Below are positions 33,817 through 43,052 of a DNA stretch of 64,000 bases, piece after piece; position 1 is the first letter of the stretch; each line of letters begins with the position of its first letter. The position numbers were made by a program, and so were the translations under genes. Source of the DNA: JAMXLO01 sp037201625 (lineage in GTDB: Bacteria > Pseudomonadota > Alphaproteobacteria > Acetobacterales > Acetobacteraceae); contig JBBCGR010000003.1 in the NCBI GenBank assembly GCA_037201625.1, positions 558,001 to 622,000 on the forward strand. Direction: 5' to 3'. A model generated the notes under the pieces. That model was not told where the DNA came from, did not search any database, and saw only the letters and a program-made list of their open reading frames with translations.

Positions 33817-35415
33817 ATGCAAAGACGACTTTTGGCAGCGAGCGCCAGTGCATTGCTCGCGATGGCGCTGCCTGCCGCCGCCGCCGAGACGCCGAAGCAG
33901 GGCGGGACGCTCACCTATCTGATTCCGGCGGATGCACCGCCGAGTTTCGACGGACATCGTGAGACGACCTATGCCACGGTCCACACCGCGGCGCCGTTCT
34001 ACAGCGTGCTCATCCGAGTCAATCCGGAGAACCCATCCTCCACCACCGACTTCGTGTGCGATCTCTGCACCGAGATGCCGAAGCCGACCGATGACGGCAA
34101 GACCTATACGTTCAAGATCCGCGACGGGGTGAAGTGGCACGATGGCACGCCGTTGACCGCCCATGACGTGGCGGCAAGCTGGCAGATGATCGTGCATCCG
34201 GCCGAGGGCGTGACCAGCGCGCGCGAGAGCTACTACACGATGGTGGACAAGGTGGAGGCGCCGGATGCGTCCACCGTGGTGTTCCGCCTGAAATACCCGA
34301 CCGGGGCGTTCATCCCGGCGGTCGCCGATCCCTACACCTGGATCTACAAGAAGGAGATCCTCGATCGCGACCCGCACTGGTACGAAAAGAACGTGATGGG
34401 CAGCGGGCCGTTCAAGCTGTCCGGCTACGAGGTGGGCCAGTCGATCCGCGGCGTGCGCAATCCCGACTACTACCACAAGGGCCTGCCCTATCTGGACGGG
34501 TTCGTCGCGATCTACGCGCCGAAGGAGAACGTGCGCGTCGACGCCATCCGTTCCGACCGTGCGGCGATGGAATTCCGCGGCCTGCCGCCGGCCGCCGAGG
34601 ATCAGCTCAAGAAGGCATTGGGCGACAAGCTTGCCGTGCAGACCAGCGATTGGAACTGCGGCAACATGGTGACCATCAATCACCAGAAGAAGCCGTTCGA
34701 CGATGTGCGGGTGCGGCGCGCGCTGGCGCTGGCGATCGACCAGTGGCATGGCGCGCCGGCACTGTCGAAGATCGCCAATGTGCGCACCGTGGGCGGCGTC
34801 GTGTTCCCGGGCTCGCCGCTGGCCGCGACCAAGGAGGAGTTGCAGAAGATCGCCGGCTTCTGGCCCGACATCGAGAAATCGCGTGCCGAGGCCAGGCGGC
34901 TGCTGAAGGAGGCGGGCGCGGAAGGGCTGACCTTCGAGTTGCTCAACCGGAACGTGTTCCAGCCCTATGGCTATGTCGGCACCTGGCTGATCGACGAGTG
35001 GAGCAAGGTCGGCCTCAAGGTGACGCAGAAGGTGGTGCCGACCGGTCCGTGGTTCGACAACATGCGCGCCGGCAACTTCGCCGTCGTGCTGGAGTCGAAT
35101 TGCCAGGGTGTGGTGAACCCGCTGCTCGACGTGGGCAAGGTGCTGCCGCGCTCGGCCTATACCGAGAATTACGGCAACTTCGACGATGCGAAGGAGGTCG
35201 ACATCTACCAGCGGATGCTGCGTGAGCCGGACCCGGCGAAGCAGCGTGTGCTGATGCGCGAATACGAGACGCAGGCGCTGGACACCGAGGTCCATGCGAT
35301 CGTGGTGACATGGTGGTACCGCATCGTGCCGCACTGGGACTACGTGAGGGGGTGGAAGATCAGCACCAGCCACTTCGTCAATCAGGACCTGTCCACCATC
35401 TGGCTCGACAAGTAG
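33817..35415 (+). CDS. Periplasmic peptide-type substrate-binding protein (SBP_bac_5), tandem copy 2
   Basis: 532 residues; signal peptide MQRRLLAASASALLAMALPA with AAA before the mature AETPKQGGTLTYLIPADAP. Same motifs as copy 1 (VKWHDGTPLTAHD, VMGSGPFKLSGYEVG, DVRVRRALALAID). GGGGAGAACGAC precedes ATG 33817. Differences cluster around the C-terminal lobe (for example NRNVFQPYGYVG against NRNVDQPYKYIA), where ligand contacts may lie, suggesting divergence in specificity. It shares the permeases encoded next. Confidence 0.93.
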   Translation: MQRRLLAASASALLAMALPAAAAETPKQGGTLTYLIPADAPPSFDGHRETTYATVHTAAPFYSVLIRVNPENPSSTTDFVCDLCTEMPKPTDDGKTYTFKIRDGVKWHDGTPLTAHDVAASWQMIVHPAEGVTSARESYYTMVDKVEAPDASTVVFRLKYPTGAFIPAVADPYTWIYKKEILDRDPHWYEKNVMGSGPFKLSGYEVGQSIRGVRNPDYYHKGLPYLDGFVAIYAPKENVRVDAIRSDRAAMEFRGLPPAAEDQLKKALGDKLAVQTSDWNCGNMVTINHQKKPFDDVRVRRALALAIDQWHGAPALSKIANVRTVGGVVFPGSPLAATKEELQKIAGFWPDIEKSRAEARRLLKEAGAEGLTFELLNRNVFQPYGYVGTWLIDEWSKVGLKVTQKVVPTGPWFDNMRAGNFAVVLESNCQGVVNPLLDVGKVLPRSAYTENYGNFDDAKEVDIYQRMLREPDPAKQRVLMREYETQALDTEVHAIVVTWWYRIVPHWDYVRGWKISTSHFVNQDLSTIWLDK

Positions 35416-35430
35416 CGGAAGGCGGCGCCG

Positions 35431-36402
35431 ATGTACCAGTACATTGCCAAGCGCCTGCTGATGGTGATCCCCACGCTGATCGGCGCCGCGGCGCTGGTGT
35501 TCATCATGATGCGGCTGATCCCGGGCGACATCTGCGTGGTGCGCCTGGGCTCGGGCGGCGGGCGCTTCGACCAGCGGGCAATCGACCTGTGCCATGCCGA
35601 GAACGGCATGAACCGGCCGGTGATCGTGCAGTTCTTCGACTTCGTCTGGGGATTCTTCCAGTTCGACTTCGGCAAGTCGATGTGGTCCGGCAAGCCGGTG
35701 TCGCTGGAGATCCTCACGCGGCTGCCGATCTCGCTGGAGATCGCGCTGCTCGCCACCGTCATCGCGATCCTGATCGCCATCCCGCTCGGCACGATCTCGG
35801 CGCTGAAGCAGAACACCTGGATCGACGTGGTGGTGCGCACGGTGGCGATCGGCGGCATCGCCACGCCGTCGTTCTGGCTGGGCATCATCTCCATCCTGGT
35901 CGTGCTCGATGTCACCAATGCGCTGTTCGGCAAACCCTGGATGCCGCCGATCGACTACGTGCCGATCTGGCAGGACCCGATCCGCAACCTGTCGATGGCG
36001 GCGCTGCCGGCGATCACGGTCGGCTATCGCTACGCCGCGGTCAGCATGCGCATGACGCGCTCCGCCATGCTGGAGGTGCTGCGCGAGGACTATATCCGCA
36101 CCGCCCGCGCCAAGGGCCTGGTCGAGAAGCTGGTGATCAACCGCCACGCGCTGAAGAACGCGATGCTGCCGGTGGTCACCGTCATCGGCATCGAGTTCGC
36201 CTTCCTGATCGGCGGCCTGGTCGTCACCGAGCAGGTGTTCAACCTGAACGGCATCGGCCGGCTGTTCGTGCAGGCGGTGCAGAACCAGGACTACACGCTG
36301 ACCCAGGCGCTGGTGATGCTGACCGTCGCCATCTTCGTGTTCACCAACCTGATCGTCGACCTGCTCTACGCGTGGCTCGACCCGCGCATCCGCTTCGCCT
36401 GA
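35431..36402 (+). CDS. Dipeptide-type ABC transporter permease (DppB type)
   Basis: 323 residues: MYQYIAKRLLMVIPTLIGAA at the N-terminus, RLIPGDICVV, six membrane helices, and the EAA loop EDYIRTARAKGLVEKLVINR with HALKNAMLPVV. It ends LIVDLLYAWLDPRIRF. An insert with RFDQRAIDLCHAENGMNRP replaces the usual LGLDKP segment, as in a subgroup of these permeases. It pairs with the DppC-type permease 13 bp downstream. Confidence 0.93.
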   Translation: MYQYIAKRLLMVIPTLIGAAALVFIMMRLIPGDICVVRLGSGGGRFDQRAIDLCHAENGMNRPVIVQFFDFVWGFFQFDFGKSMWSGKPVSLEILTRLPISLEIALLATVIAILIAIPLGTISALKQNTWIDVVVRTVAIGGIATPSFWLGIISILVVLDVTNALFGKPWMPPIDYVPIWQDPIRNLSMAALPAITVGYRYAAVSMRMTRSAMLEVLREDYIRTARAKGLVEKLVINRHALKNAMLPVVTVIGIEFAFLIGGLVVTEQVFNLNGIGRLFVQAVQNQDYTLTQALVMLTVAIFVFTNLIVDLLYAWLDPRIRFA

Positions 36403-36415
36403 GGGAGACCGCGTC

Positions 36416-37324
36416 ATGTCCACGACGACTGCGCCAGGCCAGGTCACGCTTCCCGCCGAAGAGACGATCGAACTGCACCGCTCGTTCTGGCAGGCAACCC
36501 TGCATTTCTGCCGCCGCGAACCGCTTGGCGCGTTCGGCCTGCTGATCGTCATCGTGATGGCGGTGACCGGCGTGTTCGCGGAATTGCTGGCACCGTACAG
36601 CCCGACGGCGAACGACTTCGCGGCGATGACCGAGGCGCCGAGCCTGGCGCACTGGCTGGGCACCGACCAGTTCGGCCGCGACCTGCTGTCGCGCATCATC
36701 TACGGCGCGCGCACCGCACTGATCGTGGGCCTGAGTTCCGCCATCGTGGGTGGCTTCGCCGGACTGGTGCTGGGTGTCGCCAGCGCGTATTTCGGCGGCA
36801 CCTTGGACATGATCTTCCAGCGCATCTTCGACGTGGTGATGGCATTCCCGCTGATCATCATGGCGCTGGCGATGGTGGCGATCTTCGGCACCGGCGTGCA
36901 CAACGTGATCATCGCGATCACCATCCCGCTGATCCCGCGCTGCGCCCGCGTGGTGCGTGCGAGTGCGCTGGCGATCCGCGTGATCCCCTATGTCGATGCC
37001 GCGCGCGCCTGCGGCTACAGCCACGCGCGCATCATCCTGCGCCACATGGTGCCGAACGTGATGGCGCCGTTCCTGATCATGCTCACCGCGTTCGTGGGCC
37101 AGGCGATCCTGGCCGAGGCGTCGCTGTCCTACCTGGGCCTGGGCGTGCAGGAGCCGACGCCGGCCTGGGGGCTGATGCTGCAGGGCGGGGCCGAGGAATA
37201 CGCCTCGACCGCGCCCTGGATCGCGATCTTCCCGGGCCTGTCGATCGCGCTGACGGTGTTCGGTGTCAGCCTGTTCGGCGATGCGCTGCGCGACGTGCTG
37301 GACCCGAAGCTGCGCGAACGCTGA
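36416..37324 (+). CDS. Dipeptide-type ABC transporter permease (DppC type)
   Basis: 302 residues. Cytoplasmic N-terminus, first helix ~38-60, then the marker WLGTDQFGRDLLSRIIYGAR, five more helices, the EAA loop DAARACGYSHARIILRHMVP, and the C-terminus GVSLFGDALRDVLDPKLR. Last gene of the operon; the REP-like repeat begins 16 bp after its stop. Confidence 0.93.
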   Translation: MSTTTAPGQVTLPAEETIELHRSFWQATLHFCRREPLGAFGLLIVIVMAVTGVFAELLAPYSPTANDFAAMTEAPSLAHWLGTDQFGRDLLSRIIYGARTALIVGLSSAIVGGFAGLVLGVASAYFGGTLDMIFQRIFDVVMAFPLIIMALAMVAIFGTGVHNVIIAITIPLIPRCARVVRASALAIRVIPYVDAARACGYSHARIILRHMVPNVMAPFLIMLTAFVGQAILAEASLSYLGLGVQEPTPAWGLMLQGGAEEYASTAPWIAIFPGLSIALTVFGVSLFGDALRDVLDPKLRER

Positions 37325-37339
37325 GGCGCCGCCATCCCC

Positions 37340-37453
37340 TGTCATTGCGAGCGGAGCGAAGCAATCTCCATGGGGATCGCCACGTCGCTCCGCTCCTCGC
37401 GATGACAGGGCCGCCGCGCCCGCCTGCCGTCGCTCCGCTCCTCGCGATGACAG
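37340..37453. repeat. REP-like palindrome with a repeated right arm
   Basis: TGTCATTGCGAGCGGAGCGA at 37340 and TCGCTCCGCTCCTCGCGATGACA further on form an imperfect palindrome. The 26-bp right arm CGTCGCTCCGCTCCTCGCGA..., ending GATGACAG, occurs twice identically (37383-37408 and 37428-37453), and each copy is followed by a CGCGCCCGCCTGCC spacer. It lies between the convergent permease and binding-protein genes. This looks like a widespread intergenic palindromic repeat of Alphaproteobacteria. Confidence 0.75.
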
Positions 37454-37501
37454 AGGCTGGCGCGCCCGCCTGCCGCCTCGGCTCCCGGCCCCCGCCCGCC
37501 G

Positions 37502-39079
37502 CTACGCCGGGCGGACGTTCCAGGGGTACACCCCGACGCCCTGCAGGATCCCGGTGACGCTGCTGCGATACGCGGTCTTCAGGAAGAACTGCCCCAGCGG
37601 CACCGTCGCCACCTCCTCCAGGGCCAGGTCCTGGATCGCGATCGCCAGCCGCCGCTGCGCCGCCTCATCATCGCTGTCCAGCCATTCGCGCACCATCTCC
37701 TCGGCACGCGGATTGTTCCACCAGCCATACCAGCCGGCCTGCCCCTGGCCACGGATCAAGCTGGAGACGGCAGGATTGGCATAGCCCACGGCCGGACCAG
37801 TGGTGTGGAAGATGCTCCAGCCACCCTTCTCCACCGGCTCCTTCGACGAGCGGCGCTGCACCACCGTGCCCCAGTCCATCACCTGCAGATCGACGTTTAT
37901 GCCGATCTTCTTCAGCGTCTCCGCCGTCACATCGCCCAGCGGACCGATCACCGGGAAGTCGCTCGGGCTGATGATCACCACCTTCTGCCCGGCATAGCCC
38001 GCCGCATCCAGCATCCGCCGCGCCGCGTCCAGGTCGCCGGTCATCAGCCGCCGCCCGGCATCCTCGGAGGTATACGGCGTGCCGCACACGTACAGGCTGC
38101 GGCACTCGCGCCACAGCGTGCGGTCGTCGCCGATCGTCGCACGCATGTAGTCCTCCTGCTTCACCGCGGTCAGCACGGCGCGGCGGATGCGCACGTCGTT
38201 GAACGGCGGGTGCAGGTGATTGAGCCGCATCAGACTGAGCCGTCCCGACGGGTCCTGGATCATGGTGCGAAGCTGCGGGTTGCGCTCGATCTGCGGCAGC
38301 AGATCGTTGAGCGGCCGCTCCCACCAGTCCGCCTCGCCCTTCTGCAACGCCGAGGCGGCGGTGGAAGGGTCGGGGATCACGTTCCACTCCACGCGCGGGA
38401 AGTGTGCCACCTTGGCGCCTGTCGCCCAGTCGGGCGCCTCGCCGCGCGGCACGTAGCCGTCGAATCTCGCGTACGCCACCAGGCTGCCGGAGACGAAATC
38501 GCCGGGCAGGAAGCGGTACGGACCGGACCCGATCATCTCGGTGACGGCCTTCATCGGATCGGTGCGCGCCAGCCGCTCCGGCATCATGAACGGCACCGCT
38601 GCGTCGGGCTTGGCCAGCGCATCGAGCAGCAGGGGGAAGTGCTTCTTCAGCCGCAGTTCCAGCGTGGTGTCGTCCGGCGTCGCCCAGGTGTCCACCGCGG
38701 CGTCGAGCAACTGGCCCAGGCCGTCGCGCTTGCACCAGCGCTGCAGCGACACAACACAGTCGATGCTGCGCACCGGCGTGCCGTCGTGGAACCGCAGACC
38801 GTCGCGCAGCTTGATGCGCCAGACGCGGCCATCGGCGGACACCTCGTGCCCCGCGGCCATCTGCGGCTTCGGCTGCAGCTTGCTGTCCACCGAATACAGC
38901 GTGTCGAACACGTGATAGCCGTGGTTGCCTGTCACCGTCGCGGTGGTCCAGATCGGGTCCAGAACCGTGAGGTTGGACTGCGGAATGAGCCGCAGCGTCG
39001 CCGTCTTCGCCGGCTGGGCGATCGCCGGCGCCGCCAGGACGGACCCGGCCGCGACCTTCAGAAATGTCCGTCGATGCAT
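37502..39079 (-). CDS. Periplasmic peptide-type substrate-binding protein (SBP_bac_5), Tat-type signal
   Basis: 525 residues from ATG 39079. The N-terminus MHRRTFLKVAAGSVLAAPAI has the twin-arginine RRTFLK motif and an AxA cleavage site. SBP_bac_5 features: WRIKLRDGLRFHDGTPVRS, MIGSGPYRFLPGDFV, DVRIRRAVLTAVKQEDYM. Only distantly similar to the tandem pair. No permease or ATPase accompanies it, so it either uses a neighbouring transporter or one encoded elsewhere. The alpha/beta hydrolase gene lies 39 bp upstream on the same strand. Confidence 0.92.
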   Translation of the reverse strand: MHRRTFLKVAAGSVLAAPAIAQPAKTATLRLIPQSNLTVLDPIWTTATVTGNHGYHVFDTLYSVDSKLQPKPQMAAGHEVSADGRVWRIKLRDGLRFHDGTPVRSIDCVVSLQRWCKRDGLGQLLDAAVDTWATPDDTTLELRLKKHFPLLLDALAKPDAAVPFMMPERLARTDPMKAVTEMIGSGPYRFLPGDFVSGSLVAYARFDGYVPRGEAPDWATGAKVAHFPRVEWNVIPDPSTAASALQKGEADWWERPLNDLLPQIERNPQLRTMIQDPSGRLSLMRLNHLHPPFNDVRIRRAVLTAVKQEDYMRATIGDDRTLWRECRSLYVCGTPYTSEDAGRRLMTGDLDAARRMLDAAGYAGQKVVIISPSDFPVIGPLGDVTAETLKKIGINVDLQVMDWGTVVQRRSSKEPVEKGGWSIFHTTGPAVGYANPAVSSLIRGQGQAGWYGWWNNPRAEEMVREWLDSDDEAAQRRLAIAIQDLALEEVATVPLGQFFLKTAYRSSVTGILQGVGVYPWNVRPA

Positions 39080-39118
39080 GGGCCGCTCCTGTTTGCGTGG
39101 CATTCGGCGTGCGGGCCG

Positions 39119-41038
39119 CTATAGCGCGTCGTACACGTCCCATGAGTCCTGCGCCGCGGCGATCAGCCGTTCGGCGTCTTCGGCCAGCAGCAGCCGGTCG
39201 GCCACCAGGCGGTGCGCGGCATCGGCAAGCTGCGCCGCCCAGGCCTCGCGCGACGGATAGCGCAGCGCCAGCGACTCGCGCGGATCGCCGGCGCTCGCCC
39301 GCTCCGCCTCGGTGGCGGCGAACGGGATCAGGGAGCCCTGCACGGTGAACAACTCGCCCTCGGCATAGCCGGCCGCGCGCAGCGACCAGCCGGTATAGGT
39401 GCCGAGCGGCGCGTCCAGCAGCGGATGGCGGATGCCACCCAGCGCGTTGCCGTCCGGGTCGGTCGACTGCACGAAGACCGGGTACGGCGTGGTCTCGACC
39501 GGCGGCTCCGTCGAATGGTCGCGCAGCCGCAATTCGTTCAGCACGCCGGGGAACGCGACGCCCGGCAGCCGGGGAAATTTGTCCCGCGCCTCCGCCAGAG
39601 GCACCAGCGTGCCGGCCGCGCGGGAGGGAAACCGGCTCGCCGGCGGTGGCGTGTCGTGCTCCACCCACTCGGTCAGCGCGACCAGCAGCGCGCGCATGAA
39701 TGCGCCATAGCCCAGCGGATTGCCGGGCAACTGCATCACGGGTTTGCTGAGCGGGCGGAACGGCGCGTGCGGCACGCCGCCCACGGCGTAGATGCGCACA
39801 TCGTCCGGCATCGCCAGGTCGTTGCCCTCGGTATCGGTCCCGACCAGCGAGGCGCGCGCCTGCCAGACGTCGCTCTCGGCGTCCAGGTGGATGACCTTGG
39901 GGCAAACGCCCGCCTCGCGCGCGGCCTCCAGGATGCCGGCGGTCTTGCCGCTGATGGCGTCGTGCAGCGTCGGATAGCTGAACGGGAACTGGTCGTCGCC
40001 GTAGGAATGGTCCTCGTGCTGGCGCGAATACCGCCCGGCCTGGGCGAACGGCCAGTTGATGCAGGTGCGCCGCGAGCCGGCGACCACCGGCATGATGCCG
40101 TCGAACACCGGCCGTCCCGCGAGGTCCTGATTGAACCCGAGATAGGCCAGGTCGCGCAGCACGCGCCCGCTCTGCGAGATGCCGAAGCCCGCCGCATGGA
40201 AGATGCGCTCCGCCAGCGGATTGCCGTGCCTCTCATGCCGGAGGAACGACACCAGGTCGCGGATCGCCGCGAAGCCGATGCCCATCACCAGCGGATCGCG
40301 CGCCCGGTAGATGAATTCGAAGATCGCGCCGCGGTCGTAGCCGGGCACGCCGGGGCGCGTGATCTCGACATGGAGGTCGTCGATCAGGCGCCAGGCGAGG
40401 CCGGGCGGCGTGGCGCGCGGATCGGCCTCGCGCTCGCGCACCGTCAGCGTGGCACCCGCCGGATCGGCCACCGGATAGACCAGCGTGCCGATGAAGCGGT
40501 CTTCAGCCACTTCCTGGATGTTGTTGTCGCCGAGCAGGCCGGTGGCTTCGGCGATGAATTCCTCGCGCACCATGCCGGTGGCGCCGGCAATCGCCGGGAA
40601 GCGCGCGGTCAGCCGGTCGTTGCCCGCCGGCACGTCGCCCTGCCAGCCGCTCCAGACCAAGGTGAAGCCGCGCCGCATCAGGAAGCCGTTGCCGGCCTCC
40701 GCGGGGTGTCCTCCGTCCGGCGCGCCGTTCAGCCGCGACATGATCGGCTGGTTGCCGCGATTGGGCACGTCGTACACCAGCCAGCCATTGGCCCGCGTGA
40801 GGTCGATCGGCTTCAGGATGCGGATGTCGCTCTGGTATTCGACGAAGCCGCCCGCATTGCGCGGCGCGCGGTCCAGATTGACGATGCCGGCGTTCAGCGG
40901 ATGTGCGGGATCGAGTTCGCCGAAGATTGTGCCGTGCAGCCGCTCATAGGCGCCGGTGTCGCCGAAGCTCGTATCGTCGAAGACCGGGGTTTCGCGCTCG
41001 GCGATGTCGATCCGCCGCACGCCGCCACCATCGCCCAT
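39119..41038 (-). CDS. Large alpha/beta hydrolase domain protein
   Basis: 639 residues. The N-terminal ~250 residues contain VYDVPNRGNQP and FTLVWSGWQGDVPAG; the hydrolase core has the nucleophile elbow GFGISQSGRVLRDLAYLGFN (Ser within G-I-S-Q-S-G). Similar proteins are annotated only as alpha/beta hydrolase domain-containing; esterase or amidase action is likely but the substrate is unknown. No signal peptide. It is co-directional with the orphan binding-protein gene, hinting at hydrolysis of an imported compound. Confidence 0.82.
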   Translation of the reverse strand: MGDGGGVRRIDIAERETPVFDDTSFGDTGAYERLHGTIFGELDPAHPLNAGIVNLDRAPRNAGGFVEYQSDIRILKPIDLTRANGWLVYDVPNRGNQPIMSRLNGAPDGGHPAEAGNGFLMRRGFTLVWSGWQGDVPAGNDRLTARFPAIAGATGMVREEFIAEATGLLGDNNIQEVAEDRFIGTLVYPVADPAGATLTVREREADPRATPPGLAWRLIDDLHVEITRPGVPGYDRGAIFEFIYRARDPLVMGIGFAAIRDLVSFLRHERHGNPLAERIFHAAGFGISQSGRVLRDLAYLGFNQDLAGRPVFDGIMPVVAGSRRTCINWPFAQAGRYSRQHEDHSYGDDQFPFSYPTLHDAISGKTAGILEAAREAGVCPKVIHLDAESDVWQARASLVGTDTEGNDLAMPDDVRIYAVGGVPHAPFRPLSKPVMQLPGNPLGYGAFMRALLVALTEWVEHDTPPPASRFPSRAAGTLVPLAEARDKFPRLPGVAFPGVLNELRLRDHSTEPPVETTPYPVFVQSTDPDGNALGGIRHPLLDAPLGTYTGWSLRAAGYAEGELFTVQGSLIPFAATEAERASAGDPRESLALRYPSREAWAAQLADAAHRLVADRLLLAEDAERLIAAAQDSWDVYDAL

Positions 41039-41101
41039 GCCGTTCCTCCCGTGCAGCCATCGCCGCTGTTACGGGGAGGGTAGTACCGAACGCCTCTCAG
41101 C

Positions 41102-41776
41102 TCAACGGTGCGCCAGCCATGTCGGCAGGGCAGAGGGCTCGTTGAACGCGCCGTACACGTGATCGGACGCCTGGAATGCGCCGTAGATCGGCTTGTTCGG
41201 CGCGAACGCCCGGTACGCCGTCTGGGCGGCGGGGAATGCCGTCGCCGGCATCGGCATGCGCCACCGCGCCGCCACGCGCTGGCCGTACTCGGCACCGATG
41301 GCCGGGGTCTGCGAATGATACGCCGCCGCGGCCTGCAGCCAGCTCTGGCTCATGCCGTACAGCGTGTTCAGGAAACGCGCGGCGTAGCGCGCATTCGCCG
41401 TCGGATCGAACGCCTCATCCAGGGATGCGAACGCGTTCGGATGGTGCAGCAGGTTGATCTGCATGCAGCCCACGTCGATGGAACGGACGCCCTGCGCCTG
41501 CAAGCTGCGTACCGCATCAATCGCCTGCTGCTTCGACGCGAAGAACTGCCCGCGCCCCTCGGCATTGATCGTCCACGGCCAGGGGCGAATGACGCCACTG
41601 TTGTCCGGACGGCCGCTTTCCACTTCGGCGATCGCCCCGAGCAGGCGCGCCGGCAATCCGAGCGCACCTTCGGCGCCGACGATGGCGGCGTCGCAAAGCT
41701 GGCTGGGAGTGGGAGGAGGGGCTGCGAAAGCGGTGGCGGGAAGCAGCAACGCGAGGAGCAAGATGAGGCGACGCAT
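41102..41776 (-). CDS. Lytic transglycosylase (SLT domain), secreted
   Basis: 224 residues from ATG 41776. Signal peptide MRRLILLLALLLPATAFA. SLT catalytic Glu in LLGAIAEVESGRPDNSG; further SLT motifs VGCMQINLLHHPNAF and DPTANARYAARFLNTLY. It cleaves peptidoglycan with 1,6-anhydro product formation in the periplasm. The last ~55 residues are Ala/Pro-rich. It may help insert envelope machinery, but no secretion cluster adjoins it. Confidence 0.9.
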   Translation of the reverse strand: MRRLILLLALLLPATAFAAPPPTPSQLCDAAIVGAEGALGLPARLLGAIAEVESGRPDNSGVIRPWPWTINAEGRGQFFASKQQAIDAVRSLQAQGVRSIDVGCMQINLLHHPNAFASLDEAFDPTANARYAARFLNTLYGMSQSWLQAAAAYHSQTPAIGAEYGQRVAARWRMPMPATAFPAAQTAYRAFAPNKPIYGAFQASDHVYGAFNEPSALPTWLAHR

Positions 41777-41834
41777 GGCGCATTTCTGCACACGGTCTCG
41801 CGAGAATAGCCAGGAAATTGTGCATGGCGGGACA

Positions 41835-43052
41835 TCACATCGGGCCCGTCCACGTGAGCCCTCGCCAGGCGCGCGACTCCCAGATCAGCCGCAGCAGGAG
41901 GGTCGTGAGCAGCGTGATCAACACCCACCACGCCGCCTCGTGGACCAGCCAATAGCCGAACAGCAGCGGCCCGTCCGGGCGCGTATCGATCCCCCACGCG
42001 GTCGCGGCAAGTTCCACGAGTCGATGCAGCGCGCCGTTCCACATCAGCAGCATGCTCAGGCCGAGCGTGCCGTGCCAGCGCAGCACGGCCAGCGCGGGCA
42101 GCACGAACAGCAGGAAGATGCCGCGATAGGACACGTTCTGCGCCAGCACGAAGCAGCCCACCAGCAGGACGCACCCCGCGAGCAGGAAACCGGCCTCGTT
42201 GTCGCTCAGCGCGTGCAGGCGCAGCGGTTTCGCGCGCCACGCCGCGACCGCGAGCATCGTCGCGATCATTGCAATCTGCACGAGCGGCGCGTCCCGGGCC
42301 GACCAACCGAGCAGCGGGGCGAGGTCAACCGCCAGCGTGCGCGCGCCGAACGCATTGTCATCGAACGGCCGCATCGTCGGAACGCTGGCGACCGCGCGCA
42401 TGATGTCCCGCCCATCGAATGCGAACCAAACCGCGATGACGGCGAGCGCGGCCAGGCCGATCGCCAGGCAGACCGCCAGCCGCTCGCGCAGCACGACAGC
42501 CAGCAGCACGATCGGATAGAATTTCAGCATGCCCGCCAGCAGCGCGATCGGGGGGCCGAGCCAGCGAAGCCGCACCACGAGCACCGCCATGACGAACACC
42601 AGGAGGTCCACGTTCGCCCGTTCCAGCGCGAACATCGTGGCGCTGGACAGCGACGCCAGCGTGATCAGCAGGACCTGCGGCCAGCCGCGGCCGGGCGGCA
42701 GCAACAGCAGGCTCGCCAGGAACACGACGATCGATGCGATGCCGAGAGGGACATCCCAGGCGGCGGAGAGCGGCAGCACCGACAGGCGGAGCCAGAGGGG
42801 CGAATAGCCGTGGGTGCGGCCGAACACGTCGCACGGGTTCTGCACGAAGACGTCGAAGCCCAGGCGGTAGCACTGCACCACCGAGGTCACGCCGTGCATG
42901 TCGAGGAACGGTGTGCGGAACGGCGCGGCACCCCACGCTTCGGCCAGCCCCAGGTACCGCCCCGGTTCGGCGAAACCGTAGAGCAGCCCTGCCACCAGCA
43001 CGACGGTTGCCACTGCCGCCGCGGGCAGCACCCGGCGCATGCGGCAGGTCAC
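41835..43052 (-). CDS. Polytopic membrane protein, probable GT87/DUF2029-type glycosyltransferase
   Basis: 405 residues with about ten membrane helices. After TM1 comes a periplasmic loop with an acidic residue (TPFLDMHG); later ALERANVDLLVFVMAVLVV and LLAGMLKFYPIVLLAVVL, where the E-R-x-N-x-D and K-x-Y-P pieces match GT87/DUF2029 polyprenol-phosphate-mannose-dependent transferases. Acceptor unknown. It starts ATGA-overlapped with the end of the peptidase gene, so translation is coupled. Confidence 0.72.
   Translation of the reverse strand: MTCRMRRVLPAAAVATVVLVAGLLYGFAEPGRYLGLAEAWGAAPFRTPFLDMHGVTSVVQCYRLGFDVFVQNPCDVFGRTHGYSPLWLRLSVLPLSAAWDVPLGIASIVVFLASLLLLPPGRGWPQVLLITLASLSSATMFALERANVDLLVFVMAVLVVRLRWLGPPIALLAGMLKFYPIVLLAVVLRERLAVCLAIGLAALAVIAVWFAFDGRDIMRAVASVPTMRPFDDNAFGARTLAVDLAPLLGWSARDAPLVQIAMIATMLAVAAWRAKPLRLHALSDNEAGFLLAGCVLLVGCFVLAQNVSYRGIFLLFVLPALAVLRWHGTLGLSMLLMWNGALHRLVELAATAWGIDTRPDGPLLFGYWLVHEAAWWVLITLLTTLLLRLIWESRAWRGLTWTGPM

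Noticed and set aside
33748..36699. A 983-codon minus-strand open frame across the tandem binding-protein and permease genes.
   Set aside because: It is antisense to four clear genes and has low-complexity His/Arg/Asp-rich content typical of shadow frames.
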